A stretch of DNA of 64,000 nucleotides, taken from positions 316,352-380,351 of the forward strand of contig NW_004451409.1 in assembly GCF_000321225.1 (NCBI RefSeq). Direction: 5' to 3'. The position numbers and the translations under genes were made by a program. Positions 23,516 to 35,494 of the stretch are shown piece by piece. Positions within the stretch are counted from its first letter, which is position 1; each line of letters starts with the position of its first letter. The DNA is from Odobenus rosmarus divergens. Taxonomy: Eukaryota; Chordata; Mammalia; Carnivora; Odobenidae. The notes below the pieces were generated by a model. The model made no database searches and was not told the origin of the DNA. It worked only from the letters and a program-made list of their open reading frames with translations.

Positions 23516-24975
23516 CAGTGGGTCTGAAATACAGAGGTTGTATAAAGAGAGATGAAAAACCAATTATTGGAGGTCAAACAAGCTGTCCCTATCACTAGTT
23601 AACAAGATCCCCACATCCTGGACAGCCTCCACTACAATATGGTGGGTTTTGCAAAAGTTTGCACGTCTCTGTGCCTCTAGGTCCTTCTTCCAAAACAATT
23701 TGCACAGATATAAAACAGGAAGGCAACAGTCACTATACTAATCGCAGCAACGAACACACCTCAAAACGAGCCAGCCTCCCTCAGAATAGGCTGTCTTCTC
23801 CCAACCTGGATTGTTAAGGTCAGCTGTGGATTCAACAATGGCAGCCTCATTTCTCTTCCCTGGCTTCACATGGATTGGTCTGCCAGTCAATCCGTGACAC
23901 TAACTCTAGTCTATTAGGAGCTGCGTGAGTCCGTGCCAATGCCAAGGCTGAGTCACATCAGATAAATGATGATGCAGTCCTCAGACACTGGAGATAGCAA
24001 TTAAAAATGACCTTTGTTGGTGAATTAAGTACCTCCACACTACTAGCTCCATACCCTCAAATTAGTATCAGGAGAGAAGTTACTTTGTGTTTCAAGAGAA
24101 GAAAATGTAAGTGTTGAGAAAGATATGGCTATACTAGCGAGGAGAAGAAACAGAGAGAAAAGGTTCTTACTCGTGCTGTAATTGGTACTGGACACAAACC
24201 TTCCATTTTGCTTTTTGGTATGTTCAGCTTAGCAGTACTGAGAGCTGTTTATTTCAAATTTGAACTTTTAAAGTGCTCATAAAAAGAGTCCCTTTCTCTC
24301 TTATTGACATACTTTTTTCTCTTTTAGCTATTTATACTGACCCTCATCCTAGTCTTTTGTGTCTGGTATTTTGTTAGAACTACTAAAATAACCAAACATA
24401 AATTCTAAGAAAAATCTTGCTTTTTTTCTACTCGCCCATATTACTTCCTTGAGGGACACAAGACATAGTCTATCTCCTTATTACCAATTGTAGATTATTT
24501 CAACAAGATCTTTTTCCTTATACCAGTAAGGCTGTGTTATAATATTCTCTAATATTATTCCCTGGGCCTGAACAAGTCTGATAATTCAGCTTCCAAAGTA
24601 AAAAAAGGAAGTAGAAATCATCAACAAGCTTTCTCTTTACTGAACGTCCTGTTTTTTGAAGAAGAAAAGCTTTTCGTTTGGTAGAAAATGCCAGTTGGTT
24701 CTGACAAACACTTGTGAAACTTCTGTCTTCTTGAAAATAGCAAATATCTAAAAATTCACAAAAATTTTCACAGATTATAAGAAATTAGTTGGAATAGGTG
24801 TGCTCTTAAAGGCCAAACTTCCTGAGCTCCAGCCCTGCTTTTGCAGCTGTCTCTCCTGCATCGTCGTGTGGAAGTCCTGCCAAAATCTTATGTTCAACTT
24901 GTTCAAAACTGAAATCTCCGCCCCATCCTCTAGACTTCCTCTCACAGAAAAGGGCATCCCCAGCTCGCCTTGCAG
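23516..24975. other. Unassigned stretch
   Basis: No family or exon recognised over about 1.5 kb. Confidence 0.4.
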
Positions 24976-25530
24976 ATGTCTTCAGATTCTCCTTGCCTCC
25001 CAACCACTTATACCCAATTCACCATCAAGTTCTGGCAGCTCTCCGTGTCAACGGGTCTTACCTACCGTATCTACCTCCTCCTCTACACTCCCCCTGCTTG
25101 GCACTCGCCATCCTCAAACGACCTTTTGCAGGCACCTCATCAGTGGTCTTCTTGCCCCCTCTAATATCCTTCACACAATCACAGCACAATCTTTCTCAAA
25201 TACAGAATAGTTTTTAGCAGCCTACAGAAGGAGGTCAGGACATAGCCTGGCGCCCACCTTCATCCCGGGCCCCACTTTATTTCGACAACCCCACACAGTA
25301 GGCGCTCTGGCCTCACTGGAAAACTCAGTGTTGCCCAAACATGCGTCACACTTCCTAAACTCTCCTTCTCTGCTTATGGACTGACTCCCTGTTTCTAGAA
25401 TGCTTATCCCGTCTCACTGATTAGAGTACTCCCTCCTTCTTGAAGTCCTCCTTCACTTTTTCAAAGTAATATCACTCTTTTTCTTCTTAGCGCCCAGGTA
25501 AAATCGTATCACTTCATGGCAGCCAGTAGG
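24976..25530 (+). mobile_element. L2 internal/3' region relic (copy 1 of an adjacent pair)
   Basis: Phrases CACCTCATCAGTGGTCTTCTTGCCCCCTCTAATATCCTTCACACAATCACAGCACAATCTTTCTCAAATACAGA and TTGCCCAAACATGCGTCACACTTC..GTTTCTAGAATGCTTATCCC..CTTCTTGAAGTCCTCCTTCAC correspond to the coding end and 3' UTR of L2-type LINEs. Overlapping open frames on both strands here are echoes of the old LINE reading frame, not genes. Confidence 0.65.
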
Positions 25531-25544
25531 ATCTTTTTTACAGG

Positions 25545-26095
25545 ACAAATCAAATAATATCACTTTCCTGCTTAAGTCTTTGGGGGCTTCCATTAAACTC
25601 AAAACAATATATTAGACACTCCTGAACATGATGTACAAGGCCCTGCATTTTCTGGCTCTTGTCTGCATCTCCAGATCTCCTGCTACCCTGCTGTCCTCCC
25701 AGCTCCCTGGGTTCTTGCCACACAGTCTCATTTTTATTCTTCAGGATTCCAAGCTCATCTCCACGTCACCATGTTGGCACTCGTCGTGCCTCTGTCTGGA
25801 TTACTCTCCCCCACGTTTTCACATGACTGACTTCTTCAGGCCCTCAAAAGCACTGTTCTTTAGCCTACGTCAACTCAGTATCACAAACCTCTGCATTTTT
25901 TTTTCCTAGCACACACTGCTGTCAATAGCTAGACTTATCTTATGTGCATAGACTTACTTTGTGTTCATGCCTGTCTCTTTCCAACAAAATGTAAGCCCCT
26001 TGAGGACAGACTGCTTTTTCTTTTGTTTACCATGGAATCCTGAGCACCTAATACAGAGCCAGACACATTCAGTAAATGTTTATGTTAGTCACTGC
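25545..26095 (+). mobile_element. L2 3' region relic (copy 2 of an adjacent pair)
   Basis: It starts again at the same LINE position (AATCAAATAATATCACTTTCCTGCTTAAG..GGGGCTTCCATTAAACTC..ATGTACAAGGCCCTGCATTTTCTGGCTCTTGTCTGCATCTCCAGATCTCCTGC). It runs to the L2 end AAAATGTAAGCCCCTTGAGGACAGACTGC..CCTGAGCACCTAATACAGAGCCAGACACATTCAGTAAATG. The open frame 25628-25909 is part of the decayed LINE. Confidence 0.85.
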
Positions 26096-27115
26096 AAGTG
26101 CTGGGATTTGATAGGAGCCTGTATGAACAACTAATTGTAAATGCTAATAGTTATTTATCATTTTCTTAAATTACTCGAGATCCATTATTTTCCTGAGAAT
26201 TCCACAGCTATCTGGATAAATTCGTATATGCTAGAAGCCCAAGAAATCCCTGGAGCCTTTTTTCTTTAATTCCTCCCACTCATGTTTCTCTAACAGCTGA
26301 GGTGCAAGCACATGGCCTGAAGTTGGCCGTGTTCTCGGGGGCACTGAGTCTTGGTCATGGTGAGAGTGGATGGAGCAAGGAAGGGGAGTTCATTCTGAGC
26401 AGCAACGGTTTCTGTGTAACACTGTCCTCCAGTCCCCTGCCAGAAACAACTTCTGGGACTGCTCCTCTTCTGTTTCACGCCCGGTTCTCCAGTCCTGCCC
26501 TCAAATACAGTGAATTCCCTAATAGCCTTTCAATACATCGTGTCCTTAAATTTGCCCGATTCCATTGCTAGCAAAAACAGAACCCCAACTGATATACTGT
26601 GCAAAAAAGAAAAACAATGGAAATTATAATGAATTCTCAAAAAAATGTATAATGAATAAATAAGTATGCTAACGAATGAATATCGCTATTCATATGGAAG
26701 CATGTGAAGTATTAGATTACAGACTAAGGACCACGTAAAAGAAGCCACAAAAAAGGAATGCCAAAGATAGTATATAATTAATTGCCAAATTAATAGCCCA
26801 GGCTGTAAATGTTGAAAGTGATCAGAGGAGAAAAAGAACACAGCAAGCTTGCATGGTCCAGAAAGCCTTCATAGTTAAATAAATACTCAATGAATGAAAT
26901 CTGGATATTATTTCCTAAGGCAAACCTAAGAAAACTAATGAATGCAATTCTCTGAGACACACACAAAGAGTGGGGTGTTGGAATGATTCAACACATAGTC
27001 ATCTGAACTACTATTCTTCAGAACTATGAAATTCAATAAAGGCCTGTCACAGAAAAACAGGCTTCTGCCATACTACTCTTGAGGGCTTTCAGTCAACAAA
27101 CTTGATCAAGCTCCA
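26096..27115. other. Unassigned stretch
   Basis: No gene called. At 26290-26580 a GC-richer block gives overlapping open frames on both strands. Its end (TCAAATACAGTGAATTCCCTAATAGCCTTTCAATAC) looks like an old LTR or retroposon end, but I cannot name the family. Confidence 0.4.
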
Positions 27116-27119
27116 AACC

Positions 27120-27610
27120 TGTATCAAGCAACCAGTGTCCCAGACATCAGCGAGGTGCGAGGAATACAGAGAAGAGTCAAATTCAGACATACAGGTATGC
27201 ACCATCTAAGTGAGGAATAGAGACAACAAATATTATTAAAATAATGCCCTATTGCATTTAGAGAATTGTTAAAGGGATATTTTCCCCAACTGGCCAGCAG
27301 GAAAGCCTTTTAGAAAGGCATGCCTAGCTAGGTCTTAAAGGATGGATAGAATTGACTAAGGAAGAGGCAAGGGAAAGGCATTCTAGGAAAAGAAACAAAT
27401 ATAAGCAAAAACAGAAACAAGAAATGCCAAGGTGTGTATGGGTATAGTGTGAGGCAGACAGCAATGAGAGATTAGGTCCTAGTAGAAGCAGGGGATAGAT
27501 CATAGGGGGTCTGGGATGTGATGACACTGTACACACAAGAATATAAAACCCTAATTGACCAGGCCTGGGTCTCACGCCTACCTTTGGAAGCTGGAGAGGA
27601 GTCAATGTCA
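27120..27610 (-). mobile_element. Probable L2 relic
   Basis: GAAAGCCTTTTAGAAAGGCATGCC..AGGTCTTAAAGGATGGATAG..GAAGAGGCAAGGGAAAGGCATTCTAGGAAAAGAAAC..AATGCCAAGGTGTGTATG follows the reverse complement of an L2 3' UTR (GAAGGCCTCTCTGAGGAGGTGA..GACCTGAATG..GGAAGAGCGTTCCAGGCAGAGGGAAC). It is strongly diverged. Confidence 0.6.
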
Positions 27611-27849
27611 CTCAAGTTACATGAATTGAAAGTGAATTAGAGTGATATCCTGGAGGATAATCAGGAAGCTATTTCCAGAAGAAAAAATAGATGCTCAGTG
27701 GGAAATGGCTGATAATACCCATTACTCTGTTCTGCTAAAGAAAAGACTAAAAGGGCTTAAACTGTAATCTACTAGGCCAAAGAATTCAATAATAACTACA
27801 CTTCTTACTCATGAACAGTAATTTAAACTTCATCATGTGTGGGAATCTG

Positions 27850-27965
27850 AATAAATATGCTAGACAGTAACACCATCAGGGAAAAGACATTGTCTGTCCA
27901 GTAACTACCATGTCTAGTGCACAGTAGGTGCTCAACTAAATCTGTTTAATAAATAAATGAAAGAA
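27850..27965 (+). mobile_element. L2 3'-end relic
   Basis: AGTAACACCATCAGGGAAAAGACATTGTCTGTCC..TACCATGTCTAGTGCACAGTAGGTGCTCAACTAAATCTGTTTAATAAATAAATGAAAG is an L2 3' terminus with its GTAGGTGCTCAATAAAT tail. Confidence 0.75.
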
Positions 27966-29157
27966 CGCATATAACACCTTATTTCGTGTTCACTATCAAT
28001 TGTATAAAGTTGATATTTTAATTTCCATTTCATATAGATAAATTAAGCGATTAATAACATTTTTGGTGAGGAAATATGTACTCAGATGATTACAAATACG
28101 TAATCAGTTATTCTTCTTAACACTGAATAAGGATAAATGATTCAAAATCTAGAAGACAGAGTTTTTATAGTATTTACAAAAGAACTTGACTTTTAGGTTT
28201 ATAAAAATTAGAACTATATGCCCAGAAAGTCCACAAATCTCCTACTACAAAGATGTTTTAGGCAGAGTAAGATGTAGATTTAAATGAAGACCGCTTTCCT
28301 CAAAGCAGGGAGATGGACACATTGAGCTTCAACAAATTAGTCTATAATTTTTCTTGTAATGCTGTAGTTTCCTAGGGGAAAAAAAAGTATACTTCTGCAT
28401 GGCTGGTTTCTTTTGCTATAGCGACACCTACTGTTATAGACAATACTTTGTTTTTAAGAAAAAATATTTGGAAAATACAAGCTCTAATAAAAAGGTTGTT
28501 AATACGAATTTTCTATTTCAGTGATTTAACTTATGAATTATAATATTTAGGAAAGTTAAAAGAAAATGTGTATAATTTATATACTTTTAAAATATATATG
28601 AATAAGGTATCTATCAAATACTATTAAGTGATTAGCTTAATAAAATAGTCATTACCAGATCTATATACATATACATACATATGCATATATATAAGGCATT
28701 TTAGAGAATAATTCCAACAATTTTAATACGAAGCCTAAAAATCTTTAGACATTTTGTCAATTTAGTAATAAGCCTGTATATTTCAAATGCAGTATTAAAA
28801 TAATAGAGTGGTTAAGGTGTTCAAAATAATCCTAAAATACCCATTTGAATAGTATTAAAGATAACCTATGTGCTCATTTATGTACACTTTATTTAATAAA
28901 CACCTAATTCTAATTTCTTTTTCTCTTTTTTAAGGACTATAAAGGGCCCTAAGAGGACACCGGGCCCATTTTACAGGATCTAAGAAACTTGAATTTAAAT
29001 TAACTTATGATTCTCTATTTCCATAGCTTTCCGGAAATGGAATGTTGAATTCTCCCTCACAATGAAAATATTAGTATCTTTAAGACATCTTTGTATTTTC
29101 ATTTTGATGAAATAAATACACTAATCTACTTAAATTTGTCCAGGTTAGGAGTAAGCT
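27966..29157. other. Very AT-rich unassigned stretch
   Basis: About 1.2 kb of low-GC DNA with an AT/CATA-rich island at about 28660-28692. No repeat family or exon is visible. Confidence 0.45.
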
Positions 29158-29159
29158 AA

Positions 29160-29198
<39 letters not shown>
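29158..29198. repeat. (ATT)n microsatellite
   Basis: About twelve uninterrupted ATT units. Likely length-polymorphic. Confidence 0.96.
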
Positions 29199-29199
<1 letters not shown>

Positions 29200-29209
29200 A
29201 TTACATTGC

Positions 29210-29445
29210 TAACTAGATAGACTTCACTGACTACTTACTCTGTGACCAGGTCATGCTAACTGTTTTATAAGTTTATAAGTTATTATCTTGCTTAATGCTT
29301 ACAATAGCCTGGAGAATTCTACATTATATTGCAAACAAGGAACCTGAAGCACAGAGATACCACATAATTTTCTCAAGGTAGATAGATCATCTAATAAGTA
29401 GCTAATGAAACTATTAAAGCCAGGGCAGTCAGAGTCCAGAACCCA
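29210..29445 (-). mobile_element. MIR relic
   Basis: CACTGACTACTTACTCTGTGACCAGGTCATGCTAACTGTTTTATAAG..CTTAATGCTTACAATAGCCTGGAGAATTCTACATTATATTGCAAACAAGGAACCTGAAGCACAGAG..GTCAGAGTCCAGAACCC is the reverse complement of a full MIR, with an ATT microsatellite on its left. Confidence 0.8.
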
Positions 29446-30429
29446 AGCTAGGATCACCTATATCTATTTTGACACATGAAAAATAGCATGCAATGTAAAG
29501 CGGAGACAGGGAAATTTCAGGAAAAACAAAGCATAAGGGAAAAGTCCTCAGTATACCTATACTCCCCCTCTGCAAACCTATCCATGCTCTCCCTTTGCAA
29601 TATTCGCCTGAATACTCCCAGCAAGATATAACCAAGTGGGAAAAACTCAGTATAAAATGATCAATGTCACATGCCTGATCAACCCCATAGCACATTTTTT
29701 ACTTGCATAAAGACATGCTTTTTGGAAAACATACACAGCTACAATAATCTAATAATACAGAAATAAAGCATCATATAGAAACTAGGAAGCAAAAAACCAA
29801 TTTGTTGTGATGAACATTGGAGTGTACCACCAATTGTAAATATCTTAACATCAGTTAAAAGTGGGATGCAAACTCAAACAATATTAGAACTAAAATGAAA
29901 GAGAGCCTCAGAATTAGGGATCTTTCCTAGTATTTCAGGAATGAAATATTAAGAGACAAGACAGTCTTCAGATCTATAGAAATTCTTATTCATTTGAAGG
30001 AATTTCCCTGATACAGATTTATAAAGATATCAGTGAATATATACGATGATGAGATCTACATAAACATGGAAATCTATATCTGAGCTTAACCTTCCTGCCT
30101 GATCTTCCATATTATCACAAAACTACAATAACAAGCAAAAAAATCTGTCAATATGCATATTTTGAAGAGAATCTAGGCAGGCACTAAGAAGGGCAGAAAG
30201 AAATGCAAGGATGGAGAGCAATGCAAGCAAGTTGGCAGAGATAGCCTACATGAAAAAAAGTAACAGTATCAGACAGAAAAGAGCTTCATATATTAAAAAA
30301 TGGAATTTGGGAATGAATGAAAACTTCTAATTGAGATCATTATGGAATACGTCACAGAGTTACAAAATAGATAAAGAATATGAACTGGATTTTTTTAATT
30401 GATTTATAAATACTAACTGATAGTATTTA
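29446..30429. other. Unassigned stretch
   Basis: Nothing recognised. Confidence 0.4.
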
Positions 30430-30870
30430 TAAAGACCAAAAACAGGGGAAACATTCCAGGCAAGGAAGAAGAGTCAAGTGTAGAACACAAGGTGAAGTCA
30501 AGACTGTTCAGTATGCATTCAGAGGCAGTGCTTGGATCAGTTTGTCTATATAGCAGGGATCCTAGAGAGGCTGCAGGATCAGTGTCAAATGGTAGAGTCA
30601 TAACTTACCTTGAAGTGTGCTGAATGGAAGGCTAAAGAGTTAGTACTTTACTCTGTTTGGTGATTAGATTTTAAAAGATTTTGATCATAAAGATAGCACT
30701 GTGCAAACAGTATTTTAGGAATAATATTCGTAGAAATGTAAAAGATAGGCCAGGAAGGATAGAGAAAGATGGAACCGGATGGAAGTTGCTATATTAGTTC
30801 AGGTATGAGATTGTAAGAGTCTAAATTAGATTGGTCATGCTGAAGGCAGCAAGAAAAAATGGATGTGAGT
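30430..30870 (-). mobile_element. Probable L2 relic
   Basis: GGGGAAACATTCCAGGCAAGGAAGAAG..GAATGGAAGGCTAAAGAGTTAG..TTTGATCATAAAGATAGCACTGTGCAAACAG..GGAAGTTGCTATATTAGTTCAGGTATGAGATTGTAAG resembles the reverse complement of the L2 3' UTR and coding end (TTCCAGGCAGAGGGAAC..GGAGGCTATTGCAATAGTCCAGGCAAGAGATGATGG). Divergence is high. Confidence 0.55.
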
Positions 30871-31404
30871 TGCCAAGATTAAGTTTAAAGGATCTGGCAA
30901 AGAGCAAGGATCCTGGTGTTTGGCTTTAGTGTGGATGCAGGCTACAAAGAGCAAGAAGAAAACAAAATAGAATAATGACTCTGATAGGTCAGCTATATCC
31001 TGCAGCCTCAAGCTTTCAGAAATGCACCCAGTCAGGTAGGGGGTAAGTACCTCTAGAAGAGGAAAAGAGAATAACAGCAAAATTGTTAAGAATAGAAGAG
31101 CTGAAAATTACACAGAATGTGCAGTGATTGGTCAATTTGTTACATAGAATGAAAGGATATTCTCTAAATAGTTCATAATAACTACAAGCACCAAGCCAAT
31201 TTGCAAAATCCAAGCCGTCTGGACCAAGCAACAGAAAAAGATATAGAAGAGAAAAGAAATAAGAAAAATAAGCAAGTGGCAAACAGCCAAGGAGACAAGC
31301 AAAAGAAGTGGCCAGGGAGAATAGAGGCATTGGGAGTGACAAAGAGCTGTCACCTTGACAAAAGAGAAAAATAGAGTTAACAGTAGAGATAGAGGTGTCC
31401 GTAT
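30871..31404. other. Unassigned purine-rich stretch
   Basis: GAGAAAAGAAATAAGAAAAATAAGC-type purine-rich DNA. The overlapping minus-strand open frames here are hydrophobic only because the complement is T-rich. Nothing is recognised. Confidence 0.45.
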
Positions 31405-31799
31405 AGCTCTAAAGTCTAGCATGACTACAAAAATAATGGTGCATCGCTTAGTAACCACTACAGTGACTGTTTCTAGGAACAAAAATTAAGAACCCTGTAG
31501 TCACCAGTCCAGCCTTATTTATGAAGGCAACAGATAGAATGCTAGATATCTGACATCTGGGAAGGAGGGGTGGAGAGAAATTAAGTGAAAATAGAACGCA
31601 AGCTCTAAAGTCTAGCATGACTACAAAAATAATGGTGCATCGCTTAGTAACCACTACAGTGACTGTTTCTAGGAACAAAAATTAAGAACCCTGTAGTCAC
31701 CAGTCCAGCCTTATTTATGAAGGCAACAGATAGAATGCTAGATATCTGACATCTGGGAAGGAGGGGTGGAGAGAAATTAAGTGAAAATAGAACGCAAGC
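31405..31799. repeat. Perfect 196-bp tandem duplication
   Basis: Unit 1 is 31405-31600 and unit 2 is 31601-31796. By eye the two copies are identical at every base. Each starts AGCTCTAAAGTCTAGCATGA and ends AAAATAGAACGCA. The three bases AGC follow unit 2 (31797-31799), so AGC is the microhomology shared at start, junction and end. The unit is unique DNA, not a known repeat family. It explains why two minus-strand open frames nearby share the same first 26 codons. Confidence 0.97.
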
Positions 31800-31879
31800 C
31801 ATATGAATAATCTCCCAAGACCCTTGCTTCCCATTTTATGGAAATGTTCTTCCTTGGGATCTCCTCATAGCTCACAACG

Positions 31880-32152
31880 TCCCTTCATTTAGTCTCTACA
31901 CAAATTGTCACTTCCTTGTGCTCACTAGCTAAATTAACCACTCAGTCAGTACAATCACTCTTTAACTCCCCAATATGCTTTGTTTTCTTTATAAAACTTA
32001 CTGCTCTCTGAAACTGTGCTCTTATTTTTGAGTATTTTATTTTCTGCTCGACCTAAGATGTAAGCTCCATAAGGGCAGGTATGTCATCTTTGTTTGTTCA
32101 TCACGGTATCCTACAGCTTTGAACAGCACCTATATGTCTGTTGAATAAATAG
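31880..32152 (+). mobile_element. L2 relic
   Basis: TAAGATGTAAGCTCCATAAGGGCAGGTATGTCATCTTTGTTTGTTCATCACGGTATCCTACAGCTTTGAACAGCACC..GTCTGTTGAATAAAT is a clear L2 3' terminus. The upstream TTTAGTCTCTACACAAATTGTCACTTCC extends it. Confidence 0.88.
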
Positions 32153-32269
32153 AAAACCGTATTTTCACATAGATGTTCTAATTCACACAAACCCGGGTTG
32201 AAATTTTGACTCAGCCATCTACAGGTTTGTAGTGGGCAGGCCCTTTCATCTCAGCATATTTTGGAGGAC

Positions 32270-32735
32270 CTCTCATTGCTAGTTTCATTCCAACTGGCTC
32301 AGGATTCTGGCCCCTCTTCCAGATCCAAGGGGGCACCTAATACGGGATGGGTTACTCGGAGGACCCAGTCACCCTGACAACAGTGGTTAGTTTGTGGATT
32401 GGCATGGAATCCAAACTAGGTCAATTCAGACTCATCCTCTTTTTCTGCAGCTATCCAATGCACATATTCTCTGGGTTCTCTTGTAAGTAGAAAGTAAGCT
32501 TTGTTACTGCATGAGAAGTAGCTGCTGAAAAATAAATCCAACATAAAGAGAAAGCTGAGAGATATGAAAAAGAGACACATTTTTTGAGGACATGGCTTGA
32601 GCCCCTGGATCCAAAGATACCTAAAATTTAACCTTTTCCACTTTGCAGGAAGGTAAGACAATCAAAACTCTTGTTTAAGCTAATTTGAGTTGGATTTCTC
32701 TCACTTGCAATACAGAGTCCTGACAAGCAAAATTG
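32270..32735 (+). mobile_element. Ancient LTR-like repeat (family uncertain)
   Basis: TAATACGGGATGGGTTACTC..GCAGCTATCCAATGCACATATTCTCTGGGTTCTC..GAGCCCCTGGATCCAAAGATACC..TCTTGTTTAAGCTAATTTGAGTTGGATTTCTCTCACTTGCAATACAGAGTCCTGAC is the layout of a dispersed old mammalian repeat ending with a stretch like GAGTTGGGTTTCTGTCACTTGCAACC. The reverse open frame 32416-32661 is chance. Confidence 0.6.
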
Positions 32736-32880
32736 TGAGAATTTGAGTCTCACATCAGTTCTTTGCAAAACAGTGATAATAACACCTACTTGGGTGGGCA
32801 GAAAATCAGTAATAGTTTAACTTACAGAAAATATATAGCAATAACAACAAAGCAGATACTCGATAAATGGGAAAAGCAGC
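32736..32880 (+). mobile_element. Possible MIR relic
   Basis: CTTTGCAAAACAGTGATAATAACACCTACTTGGGTGGGC..AGCAGATACTCGATAAATGG matches the distal part of MIR. Confidence 0.5.
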
Positions 32881-33894
32881 TCATGAATTGTGTATAGAAG
32901 ACATAGCTAGAGTAGCAACAGCAGAGCTCCCAGTTTTTAAGACATAATTGCTAGTATTCAAAACAAGCAATGGAAAAACATTTTCATGTCAGATCTGCTC
33001 ATAACAAAGAGGGCTGATGTGAGCTAAATTTAGCAATCAGCACATGAGAAATCTAAAACAAGCATCACACCAGAAGGGAGAAGACAGGTCATAGACAATA
33101 TGGACAGGAGGAAAAAATGAGGTTAAGACTATCCATCAGGTCAGCAAATTATAGACACTGAGTTGATAGGAAGTGAGAAAGAAGTCAGGTTTTAAGCAAG
33201 AGGGACAAAAAGAAAAAAAGTATTGAGACATGGGTGAGTGAGGGACAATTGAAATAATATTGCAGCTATTTGCACTGATCCTCTCACAGAGACCCTGGGC
33301 TGATTTACTGGACCAAGGACATGTCCTTGAGAATCAGAAACTTTGTCTGATATATTTTATTCTGAGTTAATTTGCCCAATTAATAAATCAAAGCTAGGTA
33401 TAGACATCCTCTTAAAATGTGAATTCCTTTCTTTCTCAAGCTAAGAGCAGCGCTTTAAAAAGTTAAAAAGTTTCTGAAAGAGAAAATGACTATTTGTGAA
33501 TGACTTGAGAAGAGCTAGCCCCTGGAACTAGCTAACAAATCCTCATGGTGTGCAATCTTCCCCATTATCTGACATCAAAAGGGCCACTGGTCACACTATT
33601 TGTCAGTTTTTAATCAACCAAATATTGTTGAGCATTACTGTACCAAGCAATTATGTGGGCAATTCACAGTGAGAAGATGAATGTATTTCCCTATCATGTG
33701 TTCAAAGTTAATTAAAAATAAATATAGAAGTATATATGAGCAAATGCAATTAATTTATCGACAAGTATTTTCTGATGAGTAATTTGGTATTTTCAAATAA
33801 GACACATCAGAGAAGACTAACAATAGCAGCTTGAGAGAAAGACTCAGACAACTTTAAAACCAAAGAATTATAGTTCCCCAGTGGATCCAGATTG
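32881..33894. other. Mostly unassigned stretch
   Basis: A weak reverse L2-like phrase (CAACCAAATATTGTTGAGCATTACTGTACCAAGCAATTATG) is at about 33613-33700. The rest is unassigned. Confidence 0.4.
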
Positions 33895-34200
33895 AAATCA
33901 AAAGCTCACTCATCTTCTATAATCCAACCCAAATGTCACTTCCTCTAGGAGGCATTTTTGACCTCTTCCCCCAGAAGAGCTGAACTCCTCCTCAGCCTTG
34001 TTTTGTCCATATGCTTATTATGGCACTCTCCACAATGAAGTAATTCTTTGCTTCCTTTCATTTTCCCATCTATCTCCATTACCCCAGTCCCAAAGCTATG
34101 ACCTTCTTGAAAGCACATCCTTACAACCCTAGAATCTAATACAAAGCCTGGCACCAGCAGGTGAGCAATGAGACAATGATAACTGAATGAATGAGCACAA
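33895..34200 (+). mobile_element. L2 relic
   Basis: CAACCCAAATGTCACTTCCTCTAGGAGGCATTTTTGACCTCTTCCCCCAG..CCCAAAGCTATGACCTTCTTGAAAGCACATCC..ATCTAATACAAAGCCTGGCACC..TGAATGAATGAGC gives the 3' UTR and terminus of L2 in order. The reverse open frame 33945-34232 is its antisense shadow. Confidence 0.88.
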
Positions 34201-34861
34201 CCTAAGTTGAAGTGTTCCACATTGCTGTTCAAATGAATCTATTTTGGCAAACCTTACCATTATTTGGATAGCTGCCAGTGAATCAAGTTTGCCTAGATTT
34301 TAAGAGAACGAAAGTGAATTGATTGTTCTAGCATTTGTTAATCTCGAAATTTCTCGTAACTTAGAAAATACCATCATCTAGGAGCTTCCAAAGATATTTT
34401 CTCCTTGTTACTTACACAGTGCGAGCTAATTCATGGATGAATGAAAAACATTTTTTGTGTTATCATCTTTTCATGTGTTTAGTGAAAGTTAATTTCAGAA
34501 CTAAATGCTTAGCTGAAGATAGCAAAGCTGTTCTACTGCTATAATATTGAAGAACTCACCCCAAGAAAGTAGGGTTATTGTCTGTTCATATTTTTAGCAT
34601 TTTCCTGCTCCCCATTGTTACCTCATTGATTCAACTAATGGACCAGAGTGTTTTTCAAAATATGAAATGCTATTAAGCATTAATCAACTGAGGAAAGATG
34701 ATTCATTTGAAATAATAACAAAAATTCTAAGCTCATTACAATATTAAAGATGCAATTTCTTTGATATTGCTTATACTGGCATTCTATTCAGAGTCAAATA
34801 TTATGGAAAACTTAAGAGGAAAGTATGACCTGAGGTGAATATGCAGAACTGTTAATAAAGA
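34201..34861. other. Unassigned AT-rich stretch
   Basis: Nothing recognised. Confidence 0.4.
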
Positions 34862-35060
34862 ATAACGAGCGGTTAAGAGCATAGACTCATGGAGTTGTCG
34901 TGCCTGAGTTCGAATCCACCACTTAGAGATGTTACTTTATCTCTTTAAATAGCTTCATTATTTGCAAAATGAGAATAACAACAATAATATTCATGTCCAG
35001 ACTGAATTAGATAATCCATGTGAAATAGAGCATTCAGTACATTTTTAGCTAATACTATGA
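34862..35060 (+). mobile_element. MIR relic
   Basis: GAGCGGTTAAGAGCATAGACTCATGGAG..GTGCCTGAGTTCGAATCCACCACTTAGAGATGTTACTTTATCTC..AAAATGAGAATAACAACAATAATATTC covers the tRNA-like head and core of MIR in order. Confidence 0.88.
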
Positions 35061-35494
35061 TTATTACACTATGAGTATGAAGATATTTTAGGCTTGCAGA
35101 TTAATCAAGTCTTTCTAAAGCATCTTCACATTTATGTTGAAATGATAAGGGTTATCCCTCCTTCACACCCAATCAATCAACACCCAGCTAATAAGGTAGA
35201 CATGTGGTTTCTGATTCAGTAGACAATAAATAATATAGAATTGAATAATATTAACAGATGAAAGAACACTGGCTTCTACATAGAGGAGGAAAAGAAAAAG
35301 AATTTTTGGAAGACGGTGAGGGAATCATTTGATAGAAGGTTCTTCAGCTCAGACATGCTGAGCTGAGTGAGTACTATGTCCAAACATTGCCCTAGCGCTT
35401 ACTTCCTTGAAAGATTAATGTGTGTGTGCATTTGCATTTAATAACTTTATCTTTTTTCATAAAGGAAATATGAAATGCACTAATATAGGACCCC
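35061..35494. other. Unassigned stretch
   Basis: Nothing recognised. Confidence 0.4.

Noticed and set aside
24800..25909. Cluster of overlapping plus and minus open frames
   Set aside because: Sequence phrases identify the 24976-26095 part as decayed L2 LINEs. The frames are remnants of, or antisense to, the LINE coding end. The overlapping frames just upstream, at 24775-24975, lie in unassigned DNA and have no domain either.
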